Assembly (NCBI GenBank): GCA_045598105.1
Contig: JAZLLK010000028.1
Location: forward strand, 6,955 to 70,954
Direction of reading: 5' to 3'
DNA from: UBA1205 sp045598105
Lineage (GTDB): Bacteria > Bacteroidota > Bacteroidia > Bacteroidales > WCHB1-69
Length of the DNA: 64,000 bases
Shown one piece after another: positions 45,211-54,059 of the stretch; position 1 is the first letter of the stretch; the number at the start of each line of letters is the position of its first letter. Made by a program: the position numbers and the translations under genes. The notes beneath the pieces are model-generated. The model searched no databases, was not told the DNA's origin, and worked only from the letters and a program-made list of their open reading frames with translations.

Positions 45211-45920
45211 AGAAAATATTAGGATGTATTATATTGCTATGTTGCCTTACCGCTATGGGGCAGAATGGCTACAAGCATGTAGCCGCAAGAGGCACCATGA
45301 GTCCGGTACTTCATTACACTGATGAGCACGGACACTTTTATTGCATACGCTTTGACATCACCTGCGTTGATTGCGTAATTGACGGCAATATATATATAGT
45401 TAATTGTAGTGACCCTGACAAAGTAATACAATCGGCCACCTATCATGTGGAATTAGGGCCAAACGGCTGGCAATGGGGGCACGACGGAAATTGTCCCTGC
45501 TATATCAGTGGCGGAGCCGCTGCCTTAGGCATTAGCAAAGACAGCCTTGTTAATTTGGTACTGCACCATGATTTTCCCATAGATTGTTGTCAGGGAAATT
45601 CCGGTGATGACCCCGGCACCGGTTATACACCCTGCGACACCATGCCCATAGAAGTACCCGGCTATACCGAATGGCTATGCAACCGTACGGAAGCATACTG
45701 CTGTAATGATACCCTTCACATTGCATTTACCATATATAATTGCCTTACGCACGAAGTGGTGTACTCCCATAGTTTTGATGCCATAAACCGACATATATGG
45801 AGCAATGCCGATGACCCTGAAAATTACATATTCCATTACAATTCGCCTCAGGAAGAAGAAATAAGGAGAAGAATGCTCCAGGCCGTATTGCAATCGCCCG
45901 AATTCACACCATGTAATTAA
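45207..45920 (+). CDS. Cysteine-rich secreted protein of unknown function
   Basis: 237 residues with a signal peptide (ending near AMGQN). About 16 cysteines occur in the mature part (FYCIRFDITCVDC, GNCPCYISGG, IDCCQGN, AYCCNDTLH, PEFTPCN), suggesting disulfide bonds in the periplasm or outside. No family is recognised, and no T9SS sorting domain is present. It is the first of three co-directional genes, 19 bases ahead of a T9SS LRR protein. Confidence 0.7.
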   Translation: MKKILGCIILLCCLTAMGQNGYKHVAARGTMSPVLHYTDEHGHFYCIRFDITCVDCVIDGNIYIVNCSDPDKVIQSATYHVELGPNGWQWGHDGNCPCYISGGAAALGISKDSLVNLVLHHDFPIDCCQGNSGDDPGTGYTPCDTMPIEVPGYTEWLCNRTEAYCCNDTLHIAFTIYNCLTHEVVYSHSFDAINRHIWSNADDPENYIFHYNSPQEEEIRRRMLQAVLQSPEFTPCN

Positions 45921-45939
45921 CCTAAATTGCTTATATATC

Positions 45940-47166
45940 ATGAAACTATTCACACTTTTAATCATAACGTTTTTTATTATTACGGGCATTGCACAGGCTC
46001 AGCCCGCACGCATTCCGCAATCGGATATATATTGGGAAATTAACGTAACCGATGGTGATTCCGCCTTACACATAACCGGCAGCGGCTATATACCCTCACA
46101 CGACCAATGGAAGCCATATTGTTCATCTATAAAACACATTACTATAGATGAAGGTATTACGGGAATTGCTCCCTATACATTTAGCCGATATACGGCGTTA
46201 TTATCGGTTAAACTGCCTGAAAGTTTGCAGGAAATAAGTTCGGCTCTATTTCAAAACGACAGCCTGCTCACCCGCATAAACACACCCGCCAAAGTACAGA
46301 AAATAGGAGGCTACGCATTTCAGCGTACCCGACTGAAAGATACCATAATATTTCCGGAAACTTTACGTGTTTTGGAAGGCTCGGCATTTGCCAATACGGA
46401 CATAACGCACACTATTATTCCGGCTACCATTGACACACTCATGCCTTCATTATTCAGCCAAACACAGCTCACAACAATAATACTGCCTTCCACTTTAAAA
46501 TATATATGTCGATACGCATTTTATAACACACCGCTTACACACATTACCTGCATGGCACTTGACCCGCCTGCCATACAAGATGAAAATGCATTTTTCAATA
46601 TATGCCGTTCCTCATGCACAATAACAGTTCCTTCCTCGGCACTGGATACATATAAAAGCACTCCTATATGGCAGGATTTTTTTATAGAAGCCGGCGGCCT
46701 GAGTGCCAATATATATGCCGACAAAGCCAAAGGATACGTAAAAGGGCTGAGTAACAGATTCTATTCATCGGGTGAAAGAATAAATGCCATAGCCGTAGCC
46801 GACAGCAATTACACGTTCACGGGCTGGAAAAGCAACAACAGGCTCATATCGGCCAACAGCATACTCTCCTTCACCATTACACAGGATACGGTAATAGAAG
46901 CCTGCTTTGAGCCCAATACCGCCATATATAACACCTCAAATACCCGCAATGAAGTAAGCATATACCCTAATCCAGCCGGCAGTTACCTGCACATACAGGC
47001 CTGTGATGAAATAAAAAGGATAAGTCTGTATGATATTTCGGGGAAAATGATACTTTACGCCGACAACACGAAACGCATAAACATAGAACATTTGTCAGCC
47101 GGAATATATATAGTAAAAATAGAATGTAACAAATTGTGCCACATAAAAAAAGTGATAAAACTATAA
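45940..47166 (+). CDS. BspA-like leucine-rich repeat protein with T9SS sorting domain
   Basis: 408 residues with a signal peptide (ending at AQAQ). LRR_5-type repeats are seen as TFSRYTALLSVKLPESLQEI, FQRTRLKDTIIFPETLRVLEGSAF and FSQTQLTTIILPSTLKYI. The end of the LRR part is FNICRSSCTITVPSSALDTY. A bacterial repeat-like strand region (YTFTGWKSN) follows, and then a type A sorting domain (VSIYPNPAGSYLHI, LYDISGKMILYA, HLSAGIYIVKIE). Such proteins bind host or microbial ligands at the surface. Confidence 0.9.
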   Translation: MKLFTLLIITFFIITGIAQAQPARIPQSDIYWEINVTDGDSALHITGSGYIPSHDQWKPYCSSIKHITIDEGITGIAPYTFSRYTALLSVKLPESLQEISSALFQNDSLLTRINTPAKVQKIGGYAFQRTRLKDTIIFPETLRVLEGSAFANTDITHTIIPATIDTLMPSLFSQTQLTTIILPSTLKYICRYAFYNTPLTHITCMALDPPAIQDENAFFNICRSSCTITVPSSALDTYKSTPIWQDFFIEAGGLSANIYADKAKGYVKGLSNRFYSSGERINAIAVADSNYTFTGWKSNNRLISANSILSFTITQDTVIEACFEPNTAIYNTSNTRNEVSIYPNPAGSYLHIQACDEIKRISLYDISGKMILYADNTKRINIEHLSAGIYIVKIECNKLCHIKKVIKL

Positions 47167-47176
47167 CTGCCTTCAC

Positions 47177-49612
47177 ATGGATATGCTCAAACGGATAGGA
47201 ATACTTATATTCTGCATGAATTTATTATGCACGCAGGCTCAGCACTCCTGCTACGGAACCGACTTTTTGTTTGCATTTCCATATCCTAATTATAACCCAT
47301 CCACTAATCCTGATTCGGCATATCATCATTATATAAGCATAAAATCCATATATGATACTGACGGATACATATACTTTAATGCCACACAGGATTCCATTCC
47401 TTTTCATATACAGGCTTTTCACAGCTATGAACACACGCTTACCGATACACAAAAAAGTTATAGTACTGTAGGTAACCGGCCTGGACCGCAAGACATTGGC
47501 GTGTACAATTCCGGCATACACATTACCAGCAGCTATCCCATTACGATATCAATAGGAATACATTGCACTGCATCCTCCGACGTTTCTGTCATAGTTCCCA
47601 CTCCGGCATGGGGATATTCCTACATAACACACAATACTAAAAACATCACCCCCTACTATGGCATAAATGAAAGCATTTTGATTATTGCAAATGAGGACAG
47701 CACGCTTATATACAGCAATAACGCCTATATATGCACTATTAACAAAGGTGAGATATGGTATGACCATGTGTCTATAGGAACTAAAATAAGCGCCAACAAA
47801 CCCATAATGGTATATAGCTTCAACAACTTAGCTTTTATAAAAAGTAGTGGTGACGGAATACTTGAGCCCATGCTCCCCCTACATTCGCTGGGCACCGATG
47901 TATTTGTACCTTGTACCCCAATAACGACCAACTACATACAGGTAATAGCCACTCAAAATCACACCAACATAACCTATTCGGGAGGTAATATTATAACAGA
48001 TTTTTCCGGCTTTAGGATTTTTGAAATAGACACTAACGTAGCCCGCACCACCACTAATTTAATGGAGGGAGAAAAAATATGGATAACTGTGGACAGGTAT
48101 GACCACGGCTGCTATATTCACGCCGACAAGCCCATAAGTGTACACTCCTTCTTATCACAAGAAGATGATTATATTGGAGACCCTGAAATGGCCGCAATGC
48201 CCGGAATAAATCAAAAGACGACAGACTGCATCATAAAACCATTTCAAATACCGGACGACCCCAAATACCTACCATTTAAACATTACCTTACTATCAGCAC
48301 GCCTACCCTTACCAAAGACAGCACCAGCATACGCACTCTTACACATGGTGATACCTGCCTGTATGGCGGCACATGGACCAATCATTCCTCAGGCTACTCC
48401 TTCTACAACATGCCTGTACAGGCCGACACTAATACCTACTACATTAGCAATAATGCGGGAGGTATTATTGCCTATTACTCTGCTTTCAAACACGCCGATG
48501 GTATATATGCACTTGCCAATTGTAAATTTTTCAATGCCGATATTTCATTTTCCGGCAATGACACCTCCTATATTAACCTGTCGGAAGTATGGTTTTGCGA
48601 ACAGGACATACACTTTACGGCCGACATTAAAGGGAATATGAGCCCCTTACCCGGCCACATAAAATGGTATATTGATGGTACGGAATACCTGCCGGCCAGA
48701 GATAACATGCAATGGAGCAAATATTTTTCACAAGGGACGTACCATATAGAAATGGAAGTTCGCTTTGATGATGAAATTAATACCAAACGCATAGGCTCTA
48801 CCCTGAATGTATCCGCTTTAAAAATAGAAACGGGCACTACTCCCGAGCACTGTCACAAGGAAGACGGACGCATTATGCTTTACCCCACGGTATGTTACCA
48901 GCCGCATTTACTATACCGTACTGACAGCACATGGCACCATGGTGATACCATATACGGCCTCAAAGCCGGCAGTTATCACCTATATATTACCGATTCGGTA
49001 TGTGAAACGGAAGCCGATGTGAGGGTAGACAGCACAGTAAAGCCTCAGGCGGAATTTTCGGCAGACTACTACACCACTATGGCACAGTACACCATACATT
49101 TTACCGACCGCTCCACTTATAAAGATGCACCTATAAGCCAATGGTATTGGGATTATGGTGATAATAAGAGCAGCACGTTACAGCATCCTTCTCACGCTTA
49201 TGAGCATGAAGGAAACTACCCTGTAACCTTATACATTACCGATACTAACCTGTGCACTGACAGCATTACGCACTATATAGACATAGTAAGTGCATTTAGT
49301 TTCCCTAATATATTCACTCCTACAGGTGCCAATGGTGAGTCATACTACTTTAGGCCCATAGAAGACAAAGGACTGTTTCACAGCTTTGAAATGACCATAT
49401 ACAATCGTTGGGGCACACCTGTGTGGACACAGCATTGCAGTGACGGTGCCTGCCCGCACTACACCGATGACAGCTTTTGGTGGAACGGCATATCGGATAA
49501 GGGTGTTCGCGTATCAGACGGTGTGTATTATTGGGTAGTAACGGTACACACTCCCGGCATGCCGACTTTCAGCCTACACGGATCGGTAACAGTAGCAGGC
49601 AGTTCCCATTAA
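47177..49612 (+). CDS. Large T9SS type B client with IgGFc-binding-like and PKD domains
   Basis: 811 residues with a signal peptide. The N-terminal 400 residues resemble the IgGFc-binding domain (YNSGIHITSSYPITISIG, TPAWGYSYITHNTK, ISANKPIMVYSFNN, LEPMLPLHSLGTDVFVP). Around residue 635-690 is a PKD domain (ISQWYWDYGDNKSS and PSHAYEHEGNYPVTLYI). The end is the gliding-associated type B sorting domain (FSFPNIFTPTGANGE, MTIYNRWGTPVWTQ, GVYYWVVTVHTPG). It would be exported by T9SS to the cell surface as an adhesin-like protein. Confidence 0.88.
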   Translation: MDMLKRIGILIFCMNLLCTQAQHSCYGTDFLFAFPYPNYNPSTNPDSAYHHYISIKSIYDTDGYIYFNATQDSIPFHIQAFHSYEHTLTDTQKSYSTVGNRPGPQDIGVYNSGIHITSSYPITISIGIHCTASSDVSVIVPTPAWGYSYITHNTKNITPYYGINESILIIANEDSTLIYSNNAYICTINKGEIWYDHVSIGTKISANKPIMVYSFNNLAFIKSSGDGILEPMLPLHSLGTDVFVPCTPITTNYIQVIATQNHTNITYSGGNIITDFSGFRIFEIDTNVARTTTNLMEGEKIWITVDRYDHGCYIHADKPISVHSFLSQEDDYIGDPEMAAMPGINQKTTDCIIKPFQIPDDPKYLPFKHYLTISTPTLTKDSTSIRTLTHGDTCLYGGTWTNHSSGYSFYNMPVQADTNTYYISNNAGGIIAYYSAFKHADGIYALANCKFFNADISFSGNDTSYINLSEVWFCEQDIHFTADIKGNMSPLPGHIKWYIDGTEYLPARDNMQWSKYFSQGTYHIEMEVRFDDEINTKRIGSTLNVSALKIETGTTPEHCHKEDGRIMLYPTVCYQPHLLYRTDSTWHHGDTIYGLKAGSYHLYITDSVCETEADVRVDSTVKPQAEFSADYYTTMAQYTIHFTDRSTYKDAPISQWYWDYGDNKSSTLQHPSHAYEHEGNYPVTLYITDTNLCTDSITHYIDIVSAFSFPNIFTPTGANGESYYFRPIEDKGLFHSFEMTIYNRWGTPVWTQHCSDGACPHYTDDSFWWNGISDKGVRVSDGVYYWVVTVHTPGMPTFSLHGSVTVAGSSH

Positions 49613-49640
49613 TACGCATATTCATGGTTGCCGCCGGCAC

Positions 49641-49666
49641 ACAGGCTTGAGCTCCTACCTGTTTTT
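49641..49666 (+). terminator. Weak terminator after the T9SS type B gene
   Basis: A 5-bp stem (ACAGG with CCTGT) followed by five T. The rest of the gap to 49843 holds no gene; a second hairpin (TGCTAC/GTAGCA near 49674) has no T run. Confidence 0.3.
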
Positions 49667-49843
49667 ATCGGTATGCTACTATAATATGTAGCATGTATTA
49701 CATCATTCAAACCGTAAATATGCCGCATATTTACAAAAAAAATGACAAATACCTGTCCTTTTTTATACGGGCGAATAGGCGTACATGGCGTACGAGTCCG
49801 CTATATATCTAATAATGAGCCTGTAATTTTTATTAAAAAAAAC

Positions 49844-49874
49844 TTGCAAAAGACAGATAATAATGATATATTTG
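49844..49874 (+). promoter_or_regulatory. Complete -33/-7 promoter of the PycB/OadA-like gene
   Basis: TTG (49844-49846) and TATATTTG (49867-49874) are 20 bases apart and the start codon follows 22 bases later. Confidence 0.7.
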
Positions 49875-49896
49875 CAAAAAAATTTTTTTTAGTACC

Positions 49897-51684
49897 ATGG
49901 GTAAAGAAGTTAAATTTAGTTTAGTATACCGGGATATGTGGCAGTCCTCGGGTAAATATCAGCCACGAGTAGATCAACTTATCAAAATAGCCCCTGTTAT
50001 AGTAGATATGGGGTGTTTTGCCAGAGTAGAAACCAATGGAGGTGCATTTGAGCAGGTAAATCTTCTATATGGAGAAAATCCTAATAAAGCCGTAAGAGAA
50101 TGGGTAAAGCCCTTTAACAAAGCCGGTATTCAAACGCACATGCTTGAGCGTGCCCTTAACGGCATACGCATGTATCCTGTACCTGCTGATGTCCGCAGGC
50201 TTATGGCCAAGGTAAAAAAGGCGCAGGGAGTGGATATTATGCGTTCGTTTTGCGGATTGAATGACCATCGTAATTTAGAGCTTTCGGTTAAGTATGCCAA
50301 GGAAGCCGGTATGATATCACAGGCAGCTTTAAGTATTACCCACTCACCCATACACACTGTGGAATATTACATGGGTGTGGTAGACAAGCTGGTGGAATAC
50401 GGTGCCGATGAAATATGCCTGAAAGACATGGCAGGAGTAGGCAGGCCTGTAACACTGGGCAAGCTGGTATATGAAATAAAGAAGAAATATCCTCACATAG
50501 CAGTACAATATCACGGGCATAGTGGTCCCGGATTTTCAGTAGCCTCTACTTTGGAAGTGGCCCGTGCCGGTGCGGACTATATAGATGTAGCCATGGAGCC
50601 GCTGTCATGGGGTATGGTACATCCTGATGTTATCACCATAAGAGCCATGCTGAAAGATGCCGGTTTTACCGTAGCAGACATTAATATGGATGCCTATATG
50701 GAAGCTCGCAGCCTTACCCAATCGTTCATGGATGACTTTTTAGGTGATTTTATTAACCCCAGAAACAAAATATGCTCCTCATTATTGGTAGGTTGCGGTT
50801 TGCCTGGAGGCATGATGGGTTCTATGATGTCGGATTTACAGGGCATGCATGCTGCCATAAATGCGGCATTGCGTAAGAACGGCAAGTCGGAGGTGAACAT
50901 AGACCAGCTATTGGTTCAGCTATTTCAGGAAGTGGAATACATATGGCCCATGCTGGGTAATCCTCCATTGGTAACACCGTTTAGCCAATATGTAAAGAAC
51001 ATAGCGCTTATGAACATATACAGCATGGCTAACGGCAAGCCTCGTTTTTCACAAATAGACAAAGACAGCTGGAACATGATATTGGGCAAAAACGGAAAAT
51101 TACCCGGTACTTTGGCCCCTGAAATAATAGAGCTGGCCAAGGCTCAAAATATGGAATTTTACACCGGTACACCTCATGATGTGGTGGAAGACCAATTGGA
51201 CGTATACCGTAAAGAAATGGCTGACAATGGTTGGGACGTAGGTGAAGACGAAGAAGAATTATTTGAATTGGCTATGCATGATCGTCAATATCGGGATTAT
51301 AAATCGGGCATAGCCAAAAAGCGTTTTGAAGAAGACTTAGCCAAAATACGTGCCGAAAAAGCCGCCAAGAATGCTCCTGCTGCTCCTGCTTCAAAAGAGG
51401 AGCAAATAGAACGTTGCTTAGCATATATATCAGATAAATATCCTAATGCCACACCGGTATTGGCACCGGTAAGCGGCACCATGATATGGGAAGCCGACCA
51501 CACAGACAAGTCGGTAGCACCTCAGCCGGGCAAGGCAATGCAGGCTGGGGACTATTTTGCCACCATAGAAGCATTCTACGGCATGGAAGATGTATTGGCC
51601 CCCATAAGCGGTAAACTTATAGACACCTGTGTAAAACAGGGAGCTAAAGTAGCCAAAGGCGATATTATAGCCTGGATGCAATAA
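49897..51684 (+). CDS. PycB/OadA-like carboxyltransferase with a carrier domain lacking the biotinyl Lys
   Basis: 595 residues. The N-terminal carboxyltransferase barrel has YRDMWQSSGKYQPR, CLKDMAGVGRPVTLG and VQYHGHSGPGFSVASTLEV (metal-binding His pair). The conserved carboxyltransferase domain runs to about residue 465. A Lys/Ala/Pro hinge leads to a carrier domain (VLAPVSGTMIWEADHTD, and near the end IEAFYGMEDVLAPISGKL). The usual biotinylation motif EAMKM is replaced by EAFYGMED, with no Lys. The family carboxylates pyruvate or decarboxylates oxaloacetate. No separate carrier gene is in the window. Confidence 0.85.
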   Translation: MGKEVKFSLVYRDMWQSSGKYQPRVDQLIKIAPVIVDMGCFARVETNGGAFEQVNLLYGENPNKAVREWVKPFNKAGIQTHMLERALNGIRMYPVPADVRRLMAKVKKAQGVDIMRSFCGLNDHRNLELSVKYAKEAGMISQAALSITHSPIHTVEYYMGVVDKLVEYGADEICLKDMAGVGRPVTLGKLVYEIKKKYPHIAVQYHGHSGPGFSVASTLEVARAGADYIDVAMEPLSWGMVHPDVITIRAMLKDAGFTVADINMDAYMEARSLTQSFMDDFLGDFINPRNKICSSLLVGCGLPGGMMGSMMSDLQGMHAAINAALRKNGKSEVNIDQLLVQLFQEVEYIWPMLGNPPLVTPFSQYVKNIALMNIYSMANGKPRFSQIDKDSWNMILGKNGKLPGTLAPEIIELAKAQNMEFYTGTPHDVVEDQLDVYRKEMADNGWDVGEDEEELFELAMHDRQYRDYKSGIAKKRFEEDLAKIRAEKAAKNAPAAPASKEEQIERCLAYISDKYPNATPVLAPVSGTMIWEADHTDKSVAPQPGKAMQAGDYFATIEAFYGMEDVLAPISGKLIDTCVKQGAKVAKGDIIAWMQ

Positions 51685-51701
51685 TAATATTTTCACGTTT
51701 T

Positions 51702-51738
51702 AAACTGCAAAAGGCGTGCCTTTTGCAGTTTTTTTTAT
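51702..51738 (+). terminator. Terminator of the PycB/OadA-like gene
   Basis: A 13-bp perfect stem (51702-51714 with 51719-51731), four-base loop, and a T tract. It precedes ksgA and rules out the upstream ksgA start at 51716. Confidence 0.85.
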
Positions 51739-51754
51739 AACAAGCCATCACCTC

Positions 51755-52525
51755 ATGAATGAAGTAAAAGCGAAAAAATACTTAGGACAGCATTTTCTTA
51801 CTGACCTAAGCATAGCCCGCAGAATAACCGACAGCCTTACCGGTGAATACCGGCAGATATTGGAAGTAGGGCCCGGCATGGGTGTACTCACCCGGCTCCT
51901 GCTGGAGCACACGGAATATACGGTAAATGTGGTAGAAATAGATACCGAGTCGGTAAGTTACCTGTATGAGCATTTTCCAGCCTTGCAGGGGCACATACAT
52001 GCCACCGACTTTTTAAGAATGGACTTTTCGCAGGTGTACACCACCCCATTTGCCCTTATAGGGAACTTTCCCTACAACATATCCTCACAAATACTTATAA
52101 AAACGCTGGAGAACAGGGATATGATACCGGAAGTGGTAGGTATGTTTCAAAAGGAGGTAGCCGTACGCATAGCGTCGGCACCGGGCAATAAGGACTATGG
52201 CATACTAAGCGTGCTGCTGCAAGCCTACTATGACATAGAGTACCTGTTTACGGTGAATGAAAATGTATTCAACCCGCCGCCAAAGGTAAAATCGGCGGTA
52301 ATACGGTTGAAACGCAATAATACGAAACATTTGGACTGTGATGAGCAGTTGTATAAAACCATAGTAAAAACGGCCTTTAACCAAAGACGCAAAATGCTAA
52401 GAAATTCGCTCAAGGGCATGCCTTTGAGTGAAGAGGTGCTCAATAGCACGCTATTGGAAAAGCGGCCTGAGGACTTAGGCGTACAGGACTATATATATTT
52501 AGCACAGCAATGTAACCGACAATAA
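51755..52525 (+). CDS. ksgA: 16S rRNA dimethyladenosine transferase
   Basis: 256 residues from the ATG at 51755. SAM-binding and catalytic motifs are present: KKYLGQHFLTD, LEVGPGMGVLTRLLL, VVEIDTESV and the NFPYNISSQIL (NLPY type). RsmA dimethylates two adenines near the 3' end of 16S rRNA. The start is placed after the terminator. SIMPL follows 24 bases later. Confidence 0.95.
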   Translation: MNEVKAKKYLGQHFLTDLSIARRITDSLTGEYRQILEVGPGMGVLTRLLLEHTEYTVNVVEIDTESVSYLYEHFPALQGHIHATDFLRMDFSQVYTTPFALIGNFPYNISSQILIKTLENRDMIPEVVGMFQKEVAVRIASAPGNKDYGILSVLLQAYYDIEYLFTVNENVFNPPPKVKSAVIRLKRNNTKHLDCDEQLYKTIVKTAFNQRRKMLRNSLKGMPLSEEVLNSTLLEKRPEDLGVQDYIYLAQQCNRQ

Positions 52526-52549
52526 ACACAACAAAAAAAATCACACAAT

Positions 52550-53287
52550 ATGAAAAAATCAGGTATTATTATCAGCCTAATAGCCAGTATAGGACTTATA
52601 GCAGCCTTTAGTGCTGCCGGCTATTATTTTTACAAGGCAAAAAAGGCGCCGCGTACCGTATCGGTAGTAGGCTTAGCCGAAAAGGACTTTACATCGGACC
52701 TCATAGTATGGAATTTCAGCTATGCGGTAAAGAAAACAGACATAAAAGAGGCCTATAACACCATAAAAAGTCAGAACATGGTGGTAAAGGAATATCTTAT
52801 AGCCAAGGGAATAGATGAAAAGGCCATAGTATTCAATGCCATAGACAGTTACGAGGACTATGATTACGAGTGGAACGAGCAAATACGGCGCAGCACGCAG
52901 GTATTTATGGGTTATCAGCTTACGCAGAAGGTACGCATAGAATCAAAAGAAGTGGAGCATGTGGAAAAGATATCACGCGAAATATCGGAATTATTGGACA
53001 AGAACATACAAATAAACACCAACAATTTGGCCTACTACTATACCAAGCTGGCGAATTTGAAGATAGAGATGCTGGAGCGGGCGACTTTAGATGCCAAAAA
53101 GCGGGCTGAAACCATAGCGAAGAATGCGGGGTCGAAGTTAGCAGGGCTCAAAACGGCCAATATGGGAGTATTTCAAATTACGGCTCCTAATTCTGCCGAC
53201 GATTACTCTTGGGGCGGAGCCTTTAACACTACCTCTAAGCAAAAGCGGGCCAGCATTAACATGAGGCTTACCTACTATGTAAAATAG
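52550..53287 (+). CDS. SIMPL (DUF541) domain protein
   Basis: 245 residues with one N-terminal helix, then the SIMPL/YggE fold: VSVVGLAEKDFTSDLIVWNFSY, the long helix region TKLANLKIEMLERATLDAKKRAETIAKNAGSKLAGLK and a C-terminal strand INMRLTYYVK. Family members are periplasmic or membrane-linked stress-related proteins. No precise role is known. Confidence 0.9.
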   Translation: MKKSGIIISLIASIGLIAAFSAAGYYFYKAKKAPRTVSVVGLAEKDFTSDLIVWNFSYAVKKTDIKEAYNTIKSQNMVVKEYLIAKGIDEKAIVFNAIDSYEDYDYEWNEQIRRSTQVFMGYQLTQKVRIESKEVEHVEKISREISELLDKNIQINTNNLAYYYTKLANLKIEMLERATLDAKKRAETIAKNAGSKLAGLKTANMGVFQITAPNSADDYSWGGAFNTTSKQKRASINMRLTYYVK

Positions 53288-53329
53288 CATGGGAGTGTAT
53301 TTTTTATGCATATATAGCATTTTGCTATA

Positions 53330-54058
53330 TTAATATGTTATAGGTTTAGCATAATCCACCAGCACTACCTTCACCGAAGTATCACGGCACAGCCGGCGGG
53401 TATGGGCTACATTTTCGGCATTATATTCTTTAGGGGTATCCCAAAAATGTATGTTATAATCGGGAAAAGACTGTGGCAGCAGCGGATACATACGGTATTC
53501 ACAGCTTAAGGCATCAGGATGCAGGTAATCGGTTTGTTGGCGGATGTGTTTTAACCATTGCTCATTGGTTCGATGTGAATAATAGGTATTATCTACCCAT
53601 AATATAACATACAGGCCATAGGCCTTAAGTATTTTAAGGGCATGTTCATCACCATGTTCCACCATAATTTTATGTTTTATATTATATTTTTCGGCTACCT
53701 GCAGTATAAGGCGGGCTATGGCATTGGCATTGTTTTCGGTAAGGTTTTTCATATCTATCCAATACCAATGCTGTTGGGGTGCAGGCATGGCGGCCATCCA
53801 CCTGTCAAAGGTGAGGCCGTATATGGTATCATATAGTTCATGGCCCACATACAGCTGCCGTTGGTATTCGCTATAGTTCAAGTCAAGCTCCATGCCGCTG
53901 AAGCAGGCGGATTTTTGCCGTGCCACGGCAGTATCGTTCACACCGTGAGCCCACACTTTGTCGGCAGGATATACGTAGGAAGAATGATAAGCCGGCTTAC
54001 GGCAGGCCACACACACCAAGAGGCTTATTACACAGGTATATACATATGATTTATTCAT
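53330..54058 (-). CDS. GDPD/FAM151-like TIM-barrel lipoprotein
   Basis: 242 residues from the ATG at 54058. The lipobox is VAC near residue 18. The visible motifs WAHGVNDTAVARQKSACFSG, then GMELDLNY and YVGHELYDTI, resemble the start of glycerophosphodiester phosphodiesterase-like or FAM151 barrels (Glu and His metal ligands). DYNIHFWDTPKEYN and VKVVLVDYAKP close the barrel. It is directly after the LTA-synthase-like sulfatase, so it may act on the same glycerophosphate product. That link is inference; the domain assignment is moderate. Confidence 0.6.
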   Translation of the reverse strand: MNKSYVYTCVISLLVCVACRKPAYHSSYVYPADKVWAHGVNDTAVARQKSACFSGMELDLNYSEYQRQLYVGHELYDTIYGLTFDRWMAAMPAPQQHWYWIDMKNLTENNANAIARLILQVAEKYNIKHKIMVEHGDEHALKILKAYGLYVILWVDNTYYSHRTNEQWLKHIRQQTDYLHPDALSCEYRMYPLLPQSFPDYNIHFWDTPKEYNAENVAHTRRLCRDTSVKVVLVDYAKPITY

Positions 54059-54059
54059 A

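Noticed and set aside
49742..49924. 60-residue frame before the PycB/OadA-like gene
   Set aside because: It contains the promoter of that gene and overlaps its start.
53312..53330. 8-bp AT-rich hairpin between the SIMPL and GDPD-like genes
   Set aside because: No T tract on either side, and it overlaps a stop codon; too weak to call a terminator.
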